Below, in pieces: positions 1 through 11,000 of a DNA stretch of 64,000 bases (the stretch's first letter is position 1; each line of letters starts with the position of its first letter). The translations under genes and the position numbers were made by a program. Source of the stretch: an uncultured Bacteroidia bacterium (lineage in GTDB: Bacteria; Bacteroidota; Bacteroidia; Bacteroidales; ML635J-15); NCBI GenBank assembly GCA_902800045.1, contig CADCCZ010000003.1:124001-188000 (forward strand), written 5' to 3'. The notes under the pieces are model-generated. The model was not told the origin of the DNA. It made no database searches and saw only the letters and a program-made list of their open reading frames with translations.

Positions 1-1
1 C

Positions 2-2242
2 ATTCAGACCGACCTCGAAACATACGGCTACACCGTTACCCGAGTAAACGAATCTACCAGCAACGGCATAGCTGCAACATCCACAGCTTTCAACAACGGC
101 GTGGGCTTGGCTTGCTATGTAGGACATGGCGACACTCAAGAATGGGTTAACACTGGATTCAACAACACAAATGTCAATGCTCTTACAAACGAAAACGAAC
201 TTCCGTTCATCATAAGCGTTGCCTGCGTAAACGGCGATTTCAACGGAAACACTTGCTTTGCAGAAGCTTGGCTTCGTGCAAGCAAGAACGGAAATCCAAC
301 CGGAGCTCTTGCCTTCCTCGGTTCTACCATCAATCAGGACTGGAACCCACCAATGACAGCCCAGGACGAAATGATAGACATTATCACCGAATCGCTCGAC
401 GGAAACATCAAGAGAACCATAGGCGGTATTGCATTCAACGGATACTTCCGTATGATCCAGGACCATCCTATTTCAGCTTCCACCGGAAACGGACCGGGAA
501 CAGCCCTCGCATGGACAATCTTCGGCGACCCGTCGACAATGTTCCGTAGCACGACTCCACAGGAAATGATTGTTTCGCACCCATCTGTACTTACAGTAGG
601 TCAAAACGCAATCGATGTAGCAAGCGACGCAGAAGAAACTCTTATCGCTATTACTCGCGAAGTAAACGGCGAAATTGTAATCCTCGGAACCGGCTATGCC
701 AACAACGGCTCGACAACCATAAACATTTCGGGAATTGACGAACCATGCACTGTAAAAATCACTGCAACAGCCTACAACAAGGTGACTTACCAGACCGAAA
801 TTTTGGCTATCGTTCCCGAAGGTCCATACGTTGTTAATGGCGGCTACACCATAAACGACAGCGAAGGCAACAACAACGGCCAGGCCGATTACAACGAAAC
901 AATCAAGTTTAACCATACCTTAAATAATGTAGGCGTTGCAACTGCAAACAACGTAAGCATGTCAATTTCGTCGTCGAGCGAATACATTACCATCACCGAC
1001 GAAAGCGAATCGTTCGGCGACATTGCTGCCGAAGCTAGCGTCACAAAGAACGATGCATACACAATGTCGATACTAAACGGAGTTGCCGACCAAACAAACA
1101 TCGAAATCGCCTACACGATTACAGCCGACAACTGCGACACAAGAAGCGGTTCTATATACGTTACCGCCAACGCTCCTGCCCCAACAATAGCTTTTGTCGG
1201 TATCAACGATACTGAAAACGGTAACGGAAACAACTTGCTCGACGCCGGCGAAACAGCCAAATTAATTTTCAGCTTGACAAACAACGGACATGCAACCCTC
1301 GAAACAGGCACCGCAACCATAACCGTAAATAACGAAAACGTCACATTGATTTCGGACGAAGCACAATTCGACGCCATAGCTGCTGGCGAATCACAAAACA
1401 TCGAATTCGAAATTTCAATCGCCGACAATGTTTCGTTAGGATCAAATACATGCTTCGCTGTACAGACCGACGGCACCTACAACGCAAGCACAGACGCATG
1501 CCTAACGATAGGTTTGCAAATCGAAGACTGGGAAAACAACAATTTCACCACTTACGCTTGGACCAACGCCAGCAACAGACCATGGACTATAGTTTCGACA
1601 GGAGCCTACGCTGGACAATACTGCGCTAAGTCGGGAAATATTGGCAACAGCGCAAAATCGGAACTCACTATCACAATCGATGTCCTCGCCAACGACAATG
1701 TAGAATTCTACAAGAAAGTTTCGTGCGAAGACCTATCGTATGGATACTACTGGGATTTCCTCGCATTCTACATCGATGGAAACATGATGGAACAATGGGC
1801 AGGCACAAGCGACAACTGGAGCTTGCAATCGTACCCCGTGACTGCAGGCACACACACTCTGAAATGGTCGTACGAAAAGGACTACTCAACTATCGGCGGT
1901 AGCGACTGCGCTTGGATCGACAATATAAAACTTCCTGCTCACAACAACACAGTAAGCAGCATCCACACCAGCGCCGACGTAGCCGAGAACTCAATGTCTA
2001 TCTACCCCAACCCGGCAAGCGACAACGCATACATCAACCTTAACCTTACCGACGACAGCGATGCTTCGATTGAAATATACAACACCGTAGGTCAGTTGGT
2101 AAAAACTATCGACAGCATTATGCTGCAGGCTGGCGAAAACTACGTAGCCGTTGAAACTTCGACATTGAAGGCTGGCATGTATATTGTAAAAGCAAATGTA
2201 GGTGGTAAAATAATGACAAGCAACTTGTCCGTAACCAGATAA
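2..2242 (+). CDS. Gingipain-like C25 family cysteine protease with T9SS sorting domain (5' end outside window)
   Basis: Partial: the frame is open from base 2, so the true start lies upstream. The visible part begins inside the caspase-like catalytic domain. YVGHGD (catalytic His codon at 125-127) and SVACVNGDF (catalytic Cys codon at 224-226) match the His-Cys dyad of gingipains, and STINQDWNPPMTAQDEM follows as in that family. After the catalytic part come Ig-like modules (about 560-1500), a cleaved-adhesin/MAM-like beta-sandwich (about 1510-1950) and a C-terminal T9SS type A sorting domain starting at SIYPNPASDN (about 1996). The product should be an outer-membrane-translocated, surface-attached or secreted protease. 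Arg versus Lys specificity cannot be read here. The next gene in the same direction encodes a PPAD-like deiminase. Confidence 0.9.
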   Translation: MQTDLETYGYTVTRVNESTSNGIAATSTAFNNGVGLACYVGHGDTQEWVNTGFNNTNVNALTNENELPFIISVACVNGDFNGNTCFAEAWLRASKNGNPTGALAFLGSTINQDWNPPMTAQDEMIDIITESLDGNIKRTIGGIAFNGYFRMIQDHPISASTGNGPGTALAWTIFGDPSTMFRSTTPQEMIVSHPSVLTVGQNAIDVASDAEETLIAITREVNGEIVILGTGYANNGSTTINISGIDEPCTVKITATAYNKVTYQTEILAIVPEGPYVVNGGYTINDSEGNNNGQADYNETIKFNHTLNNVGVATANNVSMSISSSSEYITITDESESFGDIAAEASVTKNDAYTMSILNGVADQTNIEIAYTITADNCDTRSGSIYVTANAPAPTIAFVGINDTENGNGNNLLDAGETAKLIFSLTNNGHATLETGTATITVNNENVTLISDEAQFDAIAAGESQNIEFEISIADNVSLGSNTCFAVQTDGTYNASTDACLTIGLQIEDWENNNFTTYAWTNASNRPWTIVSTGAYAGQYCAKSGNIGNSAKSELTITIDVLANDNVEFYKKVSCEDLSYGYYWDFLAFYIDGNMMEQWAGTSDNWSLQSYPVTAGTHTLKWSYEKDYSTIGGSDCAWIDNIKLPAHNNTVSSIHTSADVAENSMSIYPNPASDNAYINLNLTDDSDASIEIYNTVGQLVKTIDSIMLQAGENYVAVETSTLKAGMYIVKANVGGKIMTSNLSVTR

Positions 2243-2303
2243 AGTATTGTCGATGTGTAACTGTTAAAATATTAAAAAATGTCATTCCACAAATCAGAAC
2301 ATA

Positions 2304-2329
2304 CACGCGAAACGGAACGGAGAGCGTTG
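2304..2329. repeat. Degenerate fragment of the ~210-bp interspersed repeat
   Basis: This 26-bp stretch, reading CACGCGAAACGGAACGGAGA at its start, differs at only a few positions from the internal CACGCGATACGGAACGGGGA segment of the three full repeats at 4.1, 4.4 and 12.1 kb. It lies in the 161-bp spacer between the C25 protease and the PPAD-like gene. No other recognisable part of the repeat survives around it. Confidence 0.5.
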
Positions 2330-2403
2330 TTATGTTCGATTGTGCGGAATCTCCCAGGGAATAAAAATGCAAAAAAGTAATTAAACTAAAAACAAGACTT
2401 ACC

Positions 2404-4110
2404 ATGAAAAAGGTAATAACTACAATAGTATCAATCCTTTGCGTAACAGCAATGTTCGCACAGGAAATTCCTATGGAACTGCGTGGCAAATACCATGCTC
2501 TGCGCTGGGAAGAACTTTCGGGACAAAGAAATACTCGTAGCCTTATTGTTACAGACCCACCAGAGAATCCACGAAGCATAGCCGAATTTGAGCCAAACCA
2601 AGGTGTAATCGTAGCATATCCTAATCAATTTGGCATACCGAATTCTCTCATAGCAGAACTTTCCGAAGACGACACAGTTTACCTGATATGCAGGTCAAGC
2701 AGCCAAAGCTCAGTAAGAACCGAACTGCAAAACAGTGGTGTGAACATGAACCACCTGAAATTTGTATCATCAAACATCGACTCATACTGGTGCCGCGACT
2801 ATAGCCCATGGTTTATCGAATATGGCGACAAGCAGGTTGGAATGATCGACTACGTTTACAACCGCCCACGTCCCAACGACGACGAAATAACCAATTTCTT
2901 CGGAACATACTTCGGCAAAGAGGTATTCGGAATGCAAGTGGTACATACGGGAGGCAACTACATGACCGACGGACTTGGCGTAGCAGCATCGTGTTCGGCA
3001 TCTCTCGACGTAGAAAATGCCGATGAATACGGATATACACAGGCTCAACTCGATACTATTTTCAAGCATTACCTTGGACTTACCAACTATATGCACCTCG
3101 ACGACCCGCTGGCCGACTACATAGCCCATATCGACTGCTGGGGCAAGTTTATCGACGTTGATAAAGTTGTGATTACAAGTGTTCCTTCATCAAACTCACA
3201 TTACGCAGCATACGAAGCAATGGCAGATTACTGGGCAAACCAGACTAGCTCGTACGGGAACAAATACAAGGTTTACAGAACTTATAGTCCTAATGGTGAA
3301 CCTTATTCTAATTCATTAATCCTAAACAAAAAGGTATATCTTGCATTTCCAAACAACGATGCAACAAACAACGCTAACGCCAAGGCCGTTTATGAGGAAG
3401 CTATGCCAGGATATGAGGTCATAGGATTTACACCACGCAACGGTGCAGCATGGCAAAGCACCGATGCTCTGCACTGCCGTACTCACGAAGTACCGCGCTT
3501 CGACATGCTTCGAATAGCCCACTACCCTATCCTCGATACCGTTGGATATGCCGAAACTTATACTATTACAGCAAGCATCTACACTCTCGGCAATGGCGGT
3601 GCTATCACAAGTGCCGAAGTTTTCTTCAAGATCGACGATGGCGAATACATTTCGGAAGCAATGACCAATGTTTCGGGCGATGAATATACCTTTACCTTCG
3701 AAGGTCTGCAGCGCGGACAAACAATTTCGTACTACATAAAGGCCGAAACCGAACAAGGACAGGTGCAAACGCATCCGTTCATCGGCGAACCCGACCCGCA
3801 TGTGTTTGTTATCGAGAATGGCGGCGATCCTAGTATGTCGATAGACGCAAGCATCGACAACGGGTATATAAAGTGTTTCCCGAACCCAGCCACCGAGGTC
3901 TTGTATTTCATCTCCAACAATGTTGACGAAGGAAGCTACCGCGTCGAAATCATCAACCAGCAGGGCGCAGTTGTAAAATCGCTCGCCTCCGATGCCTCAT
4001 CGAAGTGGGAAGGCGCATGCATCGACATTTCCGACATGGCAGCAGGTCTATATTTTGTACGCATGTACAACAGCAATAAGGCATACACTTGTAAGTTCTC
4101 GAAGCTGTAA
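2404..4110 (+). CDS. Secreted peptidylarginine deiminase (PPAD)-like enzyme with T9SS sorting domain
   Basis: 568 aa. Signal peptide (residues 1-19, ending MFAQ), guanidino-modifying catalytic domain (about 45-375), Ig-like domain (about 380-480) and T9SS sorting domain (about 490-568, CFPNPATEV). This is the same order and nearly the same length as Porphyromonas gingivalis PPAD (556 aa). The catalytic set is visible: Asp132 (SYWCRDYSPW), His242 and Asp244 (AHIDCW), Asn303 (PYSNSL) and Cys358 (ALHCRTHE). Arg154 and Arg156 in NRPRPND fall where PPAD has the two arginines that hold the C-terminal carboxylate of its peptide substrate. Cytosolic agmatine deiminases are about 350 aa and lack the signal and sorting domains. 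Expected reaction: conversion of C-terminal peptidyl-arginine to citrulline plus ammonia. Activity on free agmatine cannot be excluded. Confidence 0.85.
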   Translation: MKKVITTIVSILCVTAMFAQEIPMELRGKYHALRWEELSGQRNTRSLIVTDPPENPRSIAEFEPNQGVIVAYPNQFGIPNSLIAELSEDDTVYLICRSSSQSSVRTELQNSGVNMNHLKFVSSNIDSYWCRDYSPWFIEYGDKQVGMIDYVYNRPRPNDDEITNFFGTYFGKEVFGMQVVHTGGNYMTDGLGVAASCSASLDVENADEYGYTQAQLDTIFKHYLGLTNYMHLDDPLADYIAHIDCWGKFIDVDKVVITSVPSSNSHYAAYEAMADYWANQTSSYGNKYKVYRTYSPNGEPYSNSLILNKKVYLAFPNNDATNNANAKAVYEEAMPGYEVIGFTPRNGAAWQSTDALHCRTHEVPRFDMLRIAHYPILDTVGYAETYTITASIYTLGNGGAITSAEVFFKIDDGEYISEAMTNVSGDEYTFTFEGLQRGQTISYYIKAETEQGQVQTHPFIGEPDPHVFVIENGGDPSMSIDASIDNGYIKCFPNPATEVLYFISNNVDEGSYRVEIINQQGAVVKSLASDASSKWEGACIDISDMAAGLYFVRMYNSNKAYTCKFSKL

Positions 4111-4111
4111 A

Positions 4112-4320
4112 GAGCCGACTCCCCAGCAGTCATCGCGGAAGCTAGTCGAAGCACGCGATACGGAACGGGGAGCGTTGCGGAGACTACTATCCGCGATCTC
4201 ATGGTCATTTACCGCACGTTATGTTTTTGCCCAAGTTAACGCCCTTAAGGTTTTTAACGACCTTAAGGCGGAGGGGGCAAATAACATTACGGCTATTGGT
4301 GGACACTACCCACGACCCTT
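4112..4320. repeat. ~210-bp interspersed structured repeat, copy 1
   Basis: First of three near-identical noncoding copies (others at 4405-4612 and 12093-12315). The copy has an outer inverted pair ATCGCGGA/TCCGCGAT enclosing about 55 bp. A second stem-loop is formed by CGCCCTTAAGG and CCTTAAGGCG, and then GGGGGCAAATAACATT and CGGCTATTGGTGG follow. It begins two bases after the PPAD-like stop codon. The trailing sequence to 4404 carries a small hairpin (ATCGCTC/GGGCGAT, about 4345-4362) followed by an A-rich run. No protein is credible in any frame. It could be a MITE-like element or a structured RNA. Confidence 0.7.
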
Positions 4321-4404
4321 ACAGCCAAGGCGGCAATCAAGGTATCGCTCTTTCGGGCGATGTGTAAAAAAATAATTTCCGCTTCGGGAGATTACGTCAA
4401 TACT

Positions 4405-4612
4405 AACAAAACACCGACAGTCCTCCCACGTAGTCATCGCGGAAGCTAGAGCGCACACGCGATACGGAACGGGGAGCGTTGCGGAGACTGCTATCCGCGA
4501 TCTCGTTCCAACAAAAAAACCGCACGTTATGTTTTTGCCCAAGTTAACGTCCTTAAGGCGGAGGGGGCAAATAACATTACGGCTATTGGTGGGTGCTCCA
4601 CCCGACCCCAGA
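4405..4612. repeat. ~210-bp interspersed structured repeat, copy 2
   Basis: Second copy, same orientation as copy 1. Like copy 3 it starts with AACAAAACACCGACAGTCC. The outer ATCGCGGA/TCCGCGAT arms are intact. The second stem is shortened because one arm of the CCCTTAAGG inverted repeat is deleted. It ends at the GGTGGGTGCTCCACCCGACC segment. Confidence 0.7.
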
Positions 4613-4616
4613 AGCC

Positions 4617-4912
4617 AAAACGGCTTCAGCCATTCAAACGTGCGAAGCACATAGAACGGCGAAGCCCTCAACGAAGTTAAACTTGAAACGGCGTCAGCCA
4701 TTCAAACGGCGTCAGCCACAGAAACTTGAAACGGCGAAGCCTCAGAAACGCCGCAGGCATTCAAACGGCGAAGCCATAGAAACGGCGTCAGCCATTGAAA
4801 CGGCGCAGCCATTCAAACGGCGTAGCCACAGAAACGCCGCAGGCATTCAAACGCCGCAGGCATTCAAACCTAGAAACGGCGTCAGCCATTGAAACGGTGT
4901 AGCCTCAGAAAC
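4617..4912. repeat. 18-bp tandem repeat, about 15 units
   Basis: Imperfect tandem array with unit AAACGGCGTCAGCCATTC. Variants read GGCGAAGCC, GGCGTAGCC or GCCGCAGGC in the centre, and every second unit tends to end in CAGA or TTGA. Each unit contains a short GGCnnnGCC dyad. Because 18 is a multiple of 3, frames stay open across it (for example 4593-4892), but the translation is a simple 6-residue repeat with no start context, so I do not call a gene. The segment 4653-4682 recurs in reverse complement at 27721-27750. Confidence 0.85.
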
Positions 4913-4913
4913 C

Positions 4914-4938
4914 TTTTTTGTTCCCTCGGAACAAAAAA
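4914..4938. terminator. Perfect T/A-flanked hairpin, possible bidirectional terminator
   Basis: An 11-bp perfect stem, TTTTTTGTTCC / GGAACAAAAAA, with loop CTC. A-runs and T-runs on the two outer edges make it terminator-like in both directions. It sits between the rightward PPAD-like gene and the leftward 1988-aa gene, which converge here. Confidence 0.6.
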
Positions 4939-5004
4939 ACAGCGGCCGGTCGGGGAGACGCGGCACGCTGAGTCGTTATTCTATTTGTTGTGTGTCCTAA
5001 AGGA

Positions 5005-5077
5005 AATTTGAAAATTTGATGATTTGATGATTCGAAAATTTGAAAATTATCAATTATCCATTATCAATTGTCCATTA
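5005..5077. repeat. AT-rich simple repeats of the ATTATCAATTGTCCATT type
   Basis: Short overlapping repeats: AATTTGAAAATTTGATGATT, followed by tandem TATCAATTATCCATTATCAA units running up to the stop codon of the 1988-aa gene. Similar tracts occur at 20589-20665 (inverted sense) and 60626-60660. Noncoding. Confidence 0.6.
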
Positions 5078-8000
5078 TCAATTATTCTTCACCACCTTCT
5101 TGTTTACCACGAAATCGGCGGTGCTAACGCGCACGGTGTAGGCGGCATCGGGCAGAGCGCCGAGCTGGAGGACAACCTCGGTATCGTCGGCGGTGCGCTC
5201 GAAGAGCATGCGACCAAGCATATCGTAAACCTGGATGTGGGCGGCAACGTCGCCGAAGTTAACCAGATGTACTGTAAGTTCGTCGCGGAAAGGATTAGGA
5301 TAAACATACACGTCGGGGTCGCCCAGCGATACATTGCCGCTGCAGTGAACCACGATAATCTCCGAGGTTGTGCGGGTGCCGTCGTAGTCGACCTGCGTGA
5401 GGCGGTAATAGTTTTCGCCGGTGCGGATGCTGTAGTCGGCATAGTTGTACGAGAGCATCTCGATAGAGTTTCCTGCACCAGCCACGCGGCCTATCTCCAC
5501 AAAGTTGACGGCATCGTCGGAGCGTTCTACCACAAAGTAGTCGTTGTTGTGCTCGCTGGCGGTAGTCCACGATATGAGAGCCCGCTTGCCGTTGCACTCA
5601 CCACGAAGCCTTACAAGGGTTATAGGCAAAAATACTTCTTTGCAATAGTCTTTGGTTGGTGCCATGTACGACGATGTTTTAGAGCAGTTTACTGTTGACG
5701 ACTCGAATGTTGCTGTAATATTCATGCTTACGCCATTGGGTGTAAGACCAGTAAACTCGTATGCTATAGGACTTGCAAATGGCGGTGTGAATGTAAGCGT
5801 ATTGCTTCCGAGAGCAACCGTAAGCGTACCGTCGGTTGGCGCATCGCGGAACGAAACTTCTCCCGAAACCTTGTAAGAGTAGGAATTCATACATTCAGTA
5901 TTTGCCGAAATGCTTGTGATATCGCAGTTTGTAACTACATCGCACGAAGCACGTCCTTCTCCTCCTGTTTGGGTAAAGGTTATATATCCATCTCTATTTG
6001 CATAGTTTGCAACAAGAATCATATAATAATCACCATGCTGTGCATTAACAATCTGAAGATATTCTTCAGCGGAATTAGAACCACCATAGTCAACCAAATT
6101 ACCGCTCGGCCTTGCAAGTGTATTTGTAGAGCATACAGGAGTTGATGTCAGTAAGGTTGGAGTAGCATCAGTATTAGTATAATGTTCATTAGCATGACTA
6201 TACGTATACCATCCATTTGCTCCATTATCTGTTAGGTCAGACAAGTCACATGTCTTATTATTGAATGGTCCCCAGCAAGCCATATCGACATCGCCAGCCG
6301 TTGATGCAACAGTCATATTAATATCACCTGGCTCGTCGATCTGCATGTACCACCAAGTACCTGGACTATTAAAAAATGCACAGAAATTACCATAGTTTTC
6401 GCCATAGCCTTCCGATACTGCAAAACTTAAACTGTTGCCGTTGCAGAAAGCCACTGCATTTTCGCACGACGATTCTCCCTGTACTTCATTGTTGTAAATT
6501 GCATAAAGTGTTACGTCGTTGCACGAAAGATTTACCCTGTCGCCTGCATGGTAAGAAGTTCCGCTACCATCAGCTGCTGTATTCCACTCCTTGAAACCGA
6601 CAAATGTGGAACACGAAGGCATAATTGTTGTAACATTGGCATACGAAGCCGTCTCACCCGACACCGAAGTTGGTGTAACCGTTGCACCATCTCCAGTACA
6701 GTTGGTTGTCACATCGTAGCTTAATGTATGTACATGCTCTACTACCGAAGCCGAGGGCGTTATGCAGAACTTTACATCTGGATAATGGTTTGTAACCAAA
6801 TCGGCATGAAGTCTATTATATGGAGAGGTAGGTTCTCTTGGATCCAATGCATCAGGATTATGCGTATCATTATTATAATATATTATTATGTTATTTGCAG
6901 ATTGTGAAGTTTTAAACTTATAATTATAGCGGTCTGAAGCTTCCCCTATAGCATTATATTTGCCAGAATTATCGTCGATTGCCACCACAAGGTTATCGCA
7001 ACCATTGTATTCGAATGGAGTTTGCAAATTGAACTTGTTCCAACCTCGTGTACATGTAAGTGCTCCGCTATACACCTGCCTGAGACCAGAAATTATCCAA
7101 TCGGTATTATTATCAAACTCCGATTTGGAGGTATGAGCCATATAAATAACTACATTGTCTTTTTCTGTCAGATTGCTAGTATAATCAAAATTGAAAGCAA
7201 TACTATGTATTGTTCCTGGCGTAAGCATATCCGACGGATATATTATTTGTCTATACCCATAATTATAGGTATTATCAACTGGCGCACATGTATATTCCGA
7301 GTATGCATGATTACCCATCTGGTACTGCTCATCACCAGCAACAGGACAATTGCACACAGTTACATTGAGGTATGCTGTTGCTGCACAATATTCACCGTTT
7401 GCAGCTACACTTGCTATTATTGTTGCTGAACCTTCGGCTACTGGAGTTATTTCGCCAGTAGTCGAATTTACAGTCGCTACGCTTTCGTTATCGGACGAAT
7501 AAGTAACAGTCCCATGCCCAGAACCTGGACTCACTGTTAGCGAAGTTGCAACAGTTCCACCAGATAGTGCTACTATAATATTGTCTGAGCTGAAATATGC
7601 ATCCACAGGATTGTTACATTCGGTAATACAGAACTTCATATCACTTCTATTATCACTTATTCCAGAATATGTTGTAGGAAGATGTGACGTATTAAGTACT
7701 ATAGACGGATCATCTACCTGATAATATCTTAATTTATATGCATGTTCGGTAGTATTATTAGAATTCCACTGGGCTACATGCACAAGACAACCATTTTGGC
7801 TATCGGTATTGGTTGTTCCTCTATCGTTATTGAAGACCACCACTATATTGCTTTCGCCATCCCACTGGAACGGATTATCTAAAATTATTTCTGTCCAACC
7901 GTCAACAAAATGTATAGTTCCACTATTACGAACAAGTGTCAAACCGGACCTTACATAATCGTCTTCCAGATTATCCTTGGTAGTCATACCCATATAAATT

Positions 8001-11000
8001 TCACTTACAACATCATATGATCCTTTATATTTGACTTTAATACTATTTATGGTTCCAGCCCTTCCTCCTGCCATACGTATCTCTGTTGCCGAATACAATT
8101 GTTGGGTGTAACTATATCTATATATATTAGAATACGCTCCTAGACTTGGTGCTGTTGATGTTCCCCAACCTACTCTTGTACAATCATCTGCAGCTACATG
8201 CACATTGCAAGTTACTGTTGTTTCGCAATATATGCCATCGGCTGCAACCGTACCAGTTATCACACAATAACCTTCGGTAACGGCTGTTACCAATCCGTTG
8301 CCATCGACAGTTGCCACAGAGTTGTTGCTGCTGCTCCATGTTACTCCACCTGCATTGTTGGATACAATACTCAGATGATTATATGTTTCCGACGGTGCAA
8401 GCGTAAGCGATGTTGTATCGATTGTTGCTATAGGCTCACGGCACGATACAACGATGACATATTTTGCCCTTGCTGCACAATAGTCAACGCTCCCGATTGT
8501 CTCGTAAGGAGTCGAGGCGGTTATTACTGCCGTTCCATATCTGCCTGTCATCGAAAGCGCACCTGTCGATGAGTTTGTTATTGTTGCCACAGCAGGATTC
8601 GATGAAGTATAAGTGATTGTTCCACTAGGAGTTGCCGTACCACTTAAGGTTGGACGAGCAAACGAGTCACCAGAAACAATCCTTATTGTATCGGTACTGA
8701 AAGTCAATGTGCTGGCTCTGTCGGTACATGCATCGATGCAGAATTTTATTTGTGGACGATAGTTTGTTACGCTACCATCTGAAGAAGTAGGAACATATGA
8801 AGTTCCATTAATGGCTATTGCAGAGGATGTGCTTTGTGCGTATTTTGCGCCTCCAGTAACAACTGTATAATAGAAATCGCCCTCTGTCGGCTTACTTGTA
8901 GTTCGCATAGCTACAAGAATATTGCTTTCACCATCCCAACGGAAACCTGCTGCACTTACGTCAATATCGACCCAACCTGGGGCAAATGTCTTGTTACCCG
9001 AATAAACCTGAACCAGATTTGCATCCGAAATCCATCCGCTTGTACCTGCGGTAAGTGTGGTTTGCTCTGTAAGACCCAAATAAACCTCGATGGGCAGATT
9101 CTCGTTGGCAGCCTCGCCGTAATAATTGAACTTTATCGATTCTACAAGTCCTTCTTCGCCTCCTGCTGCCGTTATTTCGCTGGCAGTGTATAGCTGCTGT
9201 GTATAGGAATAGTAATTTGAATTTGTTGAATAAAATGGGGTAATATGTCCTTTTGTAGCTCCAGAGCCAACCTGCGAACACCCATCTGTAACTGTTATGG
9301 TATATACGAGGTTTGTTGTACAATAGGCACTACTTGTTGGTGTATAAGTCACTGTTATTTCCGCTGTTCCAGCCTGTAATGCAGTTACCAGACCTGTGCT
9401 TGTAACACTTGCAACAGATGGTAGGTTCGACGAATACGAAAGAGTACCCGGAGTAGTAACCGAGTTTGTAAGTATTCCTGCTCCTGATGCAAGGTTTACG
9501 GTTTCGCCAATTGTTTTCGACGACGAAGCTGACGACAAAGAGAAAGTTCCCACAATAGGCGTACATGGCGAGATGCAGAAACGGATATTAGGACGTCTAT
9601 TGTTTAAACTTCCTGCTGCAGTAGTTACATTACTTGAATTTAAAGTTATTTGCGAACCACTATATGCATATTTTGCTGTGTTTGCTTTTGTAGAATAGTA
9701 AAATTTACCATTAGTTGTCGGCAATACATTTGTTTTCACTGCCAGTAAAATGTTACGTGTACCATCCCAATAATAGTCATCTATGTCAACTTCCACCCAT
9801 CCAGAAGAAAAAGTAATCGGACCAGAATATACTTCAGTCAGATTAGCATCAGAAACCCAACCATTGGCTCCTGCAGCAATTTCTGTTGAAGTTGTTTGTC
9901 CTAAATAAATAACTACAGCATTACTACCTGTCAATTCCAAATTCGAAGGACCAGAATATTGAAATTTCAAATGGTGTATTGTTCCAGCATCCGAACTTAT
10001 CTCGTTTGCGAGGTATAACTGCTGCGTATAAGAATATTTGTATGCAGAACTAACTTGTTGGGTATATATTGGATTATAATACCCTTCACTATAACTTGTT
10101 CCGCTACCCACCTGCGTACATCCGTCTGTTACTGTAATTGTATAGGTGTCGGATTTTGTACAATAGCTTGCATCAGCAGGAGTAAATGTAGCAGTAATTG
10201 TTGCCGAGCCTTCGGCTATGGCTGTAACCACACCACTTCCGTCAACTGTTGCAACATCATCGTCGCTCGATTCGTATGAAACCGTTCCGCTAATTCCTGG
10301 TCTTGCTAGGTTACCTCCATCGGTTATGTCAATAGTATTGCCGACAATAATTGTTTCAGAATCATCGGAAAAAGCAAAGGTGCCAGGGTCGGTGCATCCA
10401 GCATTACATTTGATACAGAAGGCAGTGTTGGGACGATAACCATATCTAGCACTTGCATAACCTGGACTAGAAATAGATATATCAGAGGTGGCACGACGAG
10501 CAATACAAGAATTAGAAGTGACTGTACTGTAATAAAATTTAGGATTTGATGTTATTCCAGTATTATTGTCGATAGATACCAATAAATTCTTATTCCCTCC
10601 TTCATAATCAAATGGAGTATCAAGAATTATCGTATTCCATCCATCTGAAAATGTAACCGTACCGCTATATACAAGAGTCAAGTCAGATGTTTCCCAATCT
10701 GTATCTGAAGTAAACGACGTACGCGTTGTATTTTTCATGTATATATCTATACTAACAGTTGGTCCAGCACCATTGGCGCTAAAGGCTATTGCATTTATCT
10801 TTCCACCATTTTCACACAACTCCGATGCTTTATATATTATTTGATGGTAACTATAATACTTACTATTATTAGATGATGTTCTAGATACTGGACCATATTC
10901 ATTCGAGGAATATGTTGATGCTCCACATTGCACACAATCATAACCGCTTCCAGAGCAAGAAATAACCTGTCCCCACGCATTTCCACCCATTGCGGCAAAC

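Noticed and set aside
2404-4110. Plain agmatine deiminase
   Set aside because: The protein has a signal peptide, an Ig-like domain, a T9SS sorting domain and the RPRP motif, as in PPAD; cytosolic agmatine deiminases lack these.
4593-4892. 99-aa open frame across the 18-bp repeat
   Set aside because: It is a 6-residue periodic translation of a tandem repeat; the period is divisible by three, which keeps all frames open. No promoter or homologous protein pattern.
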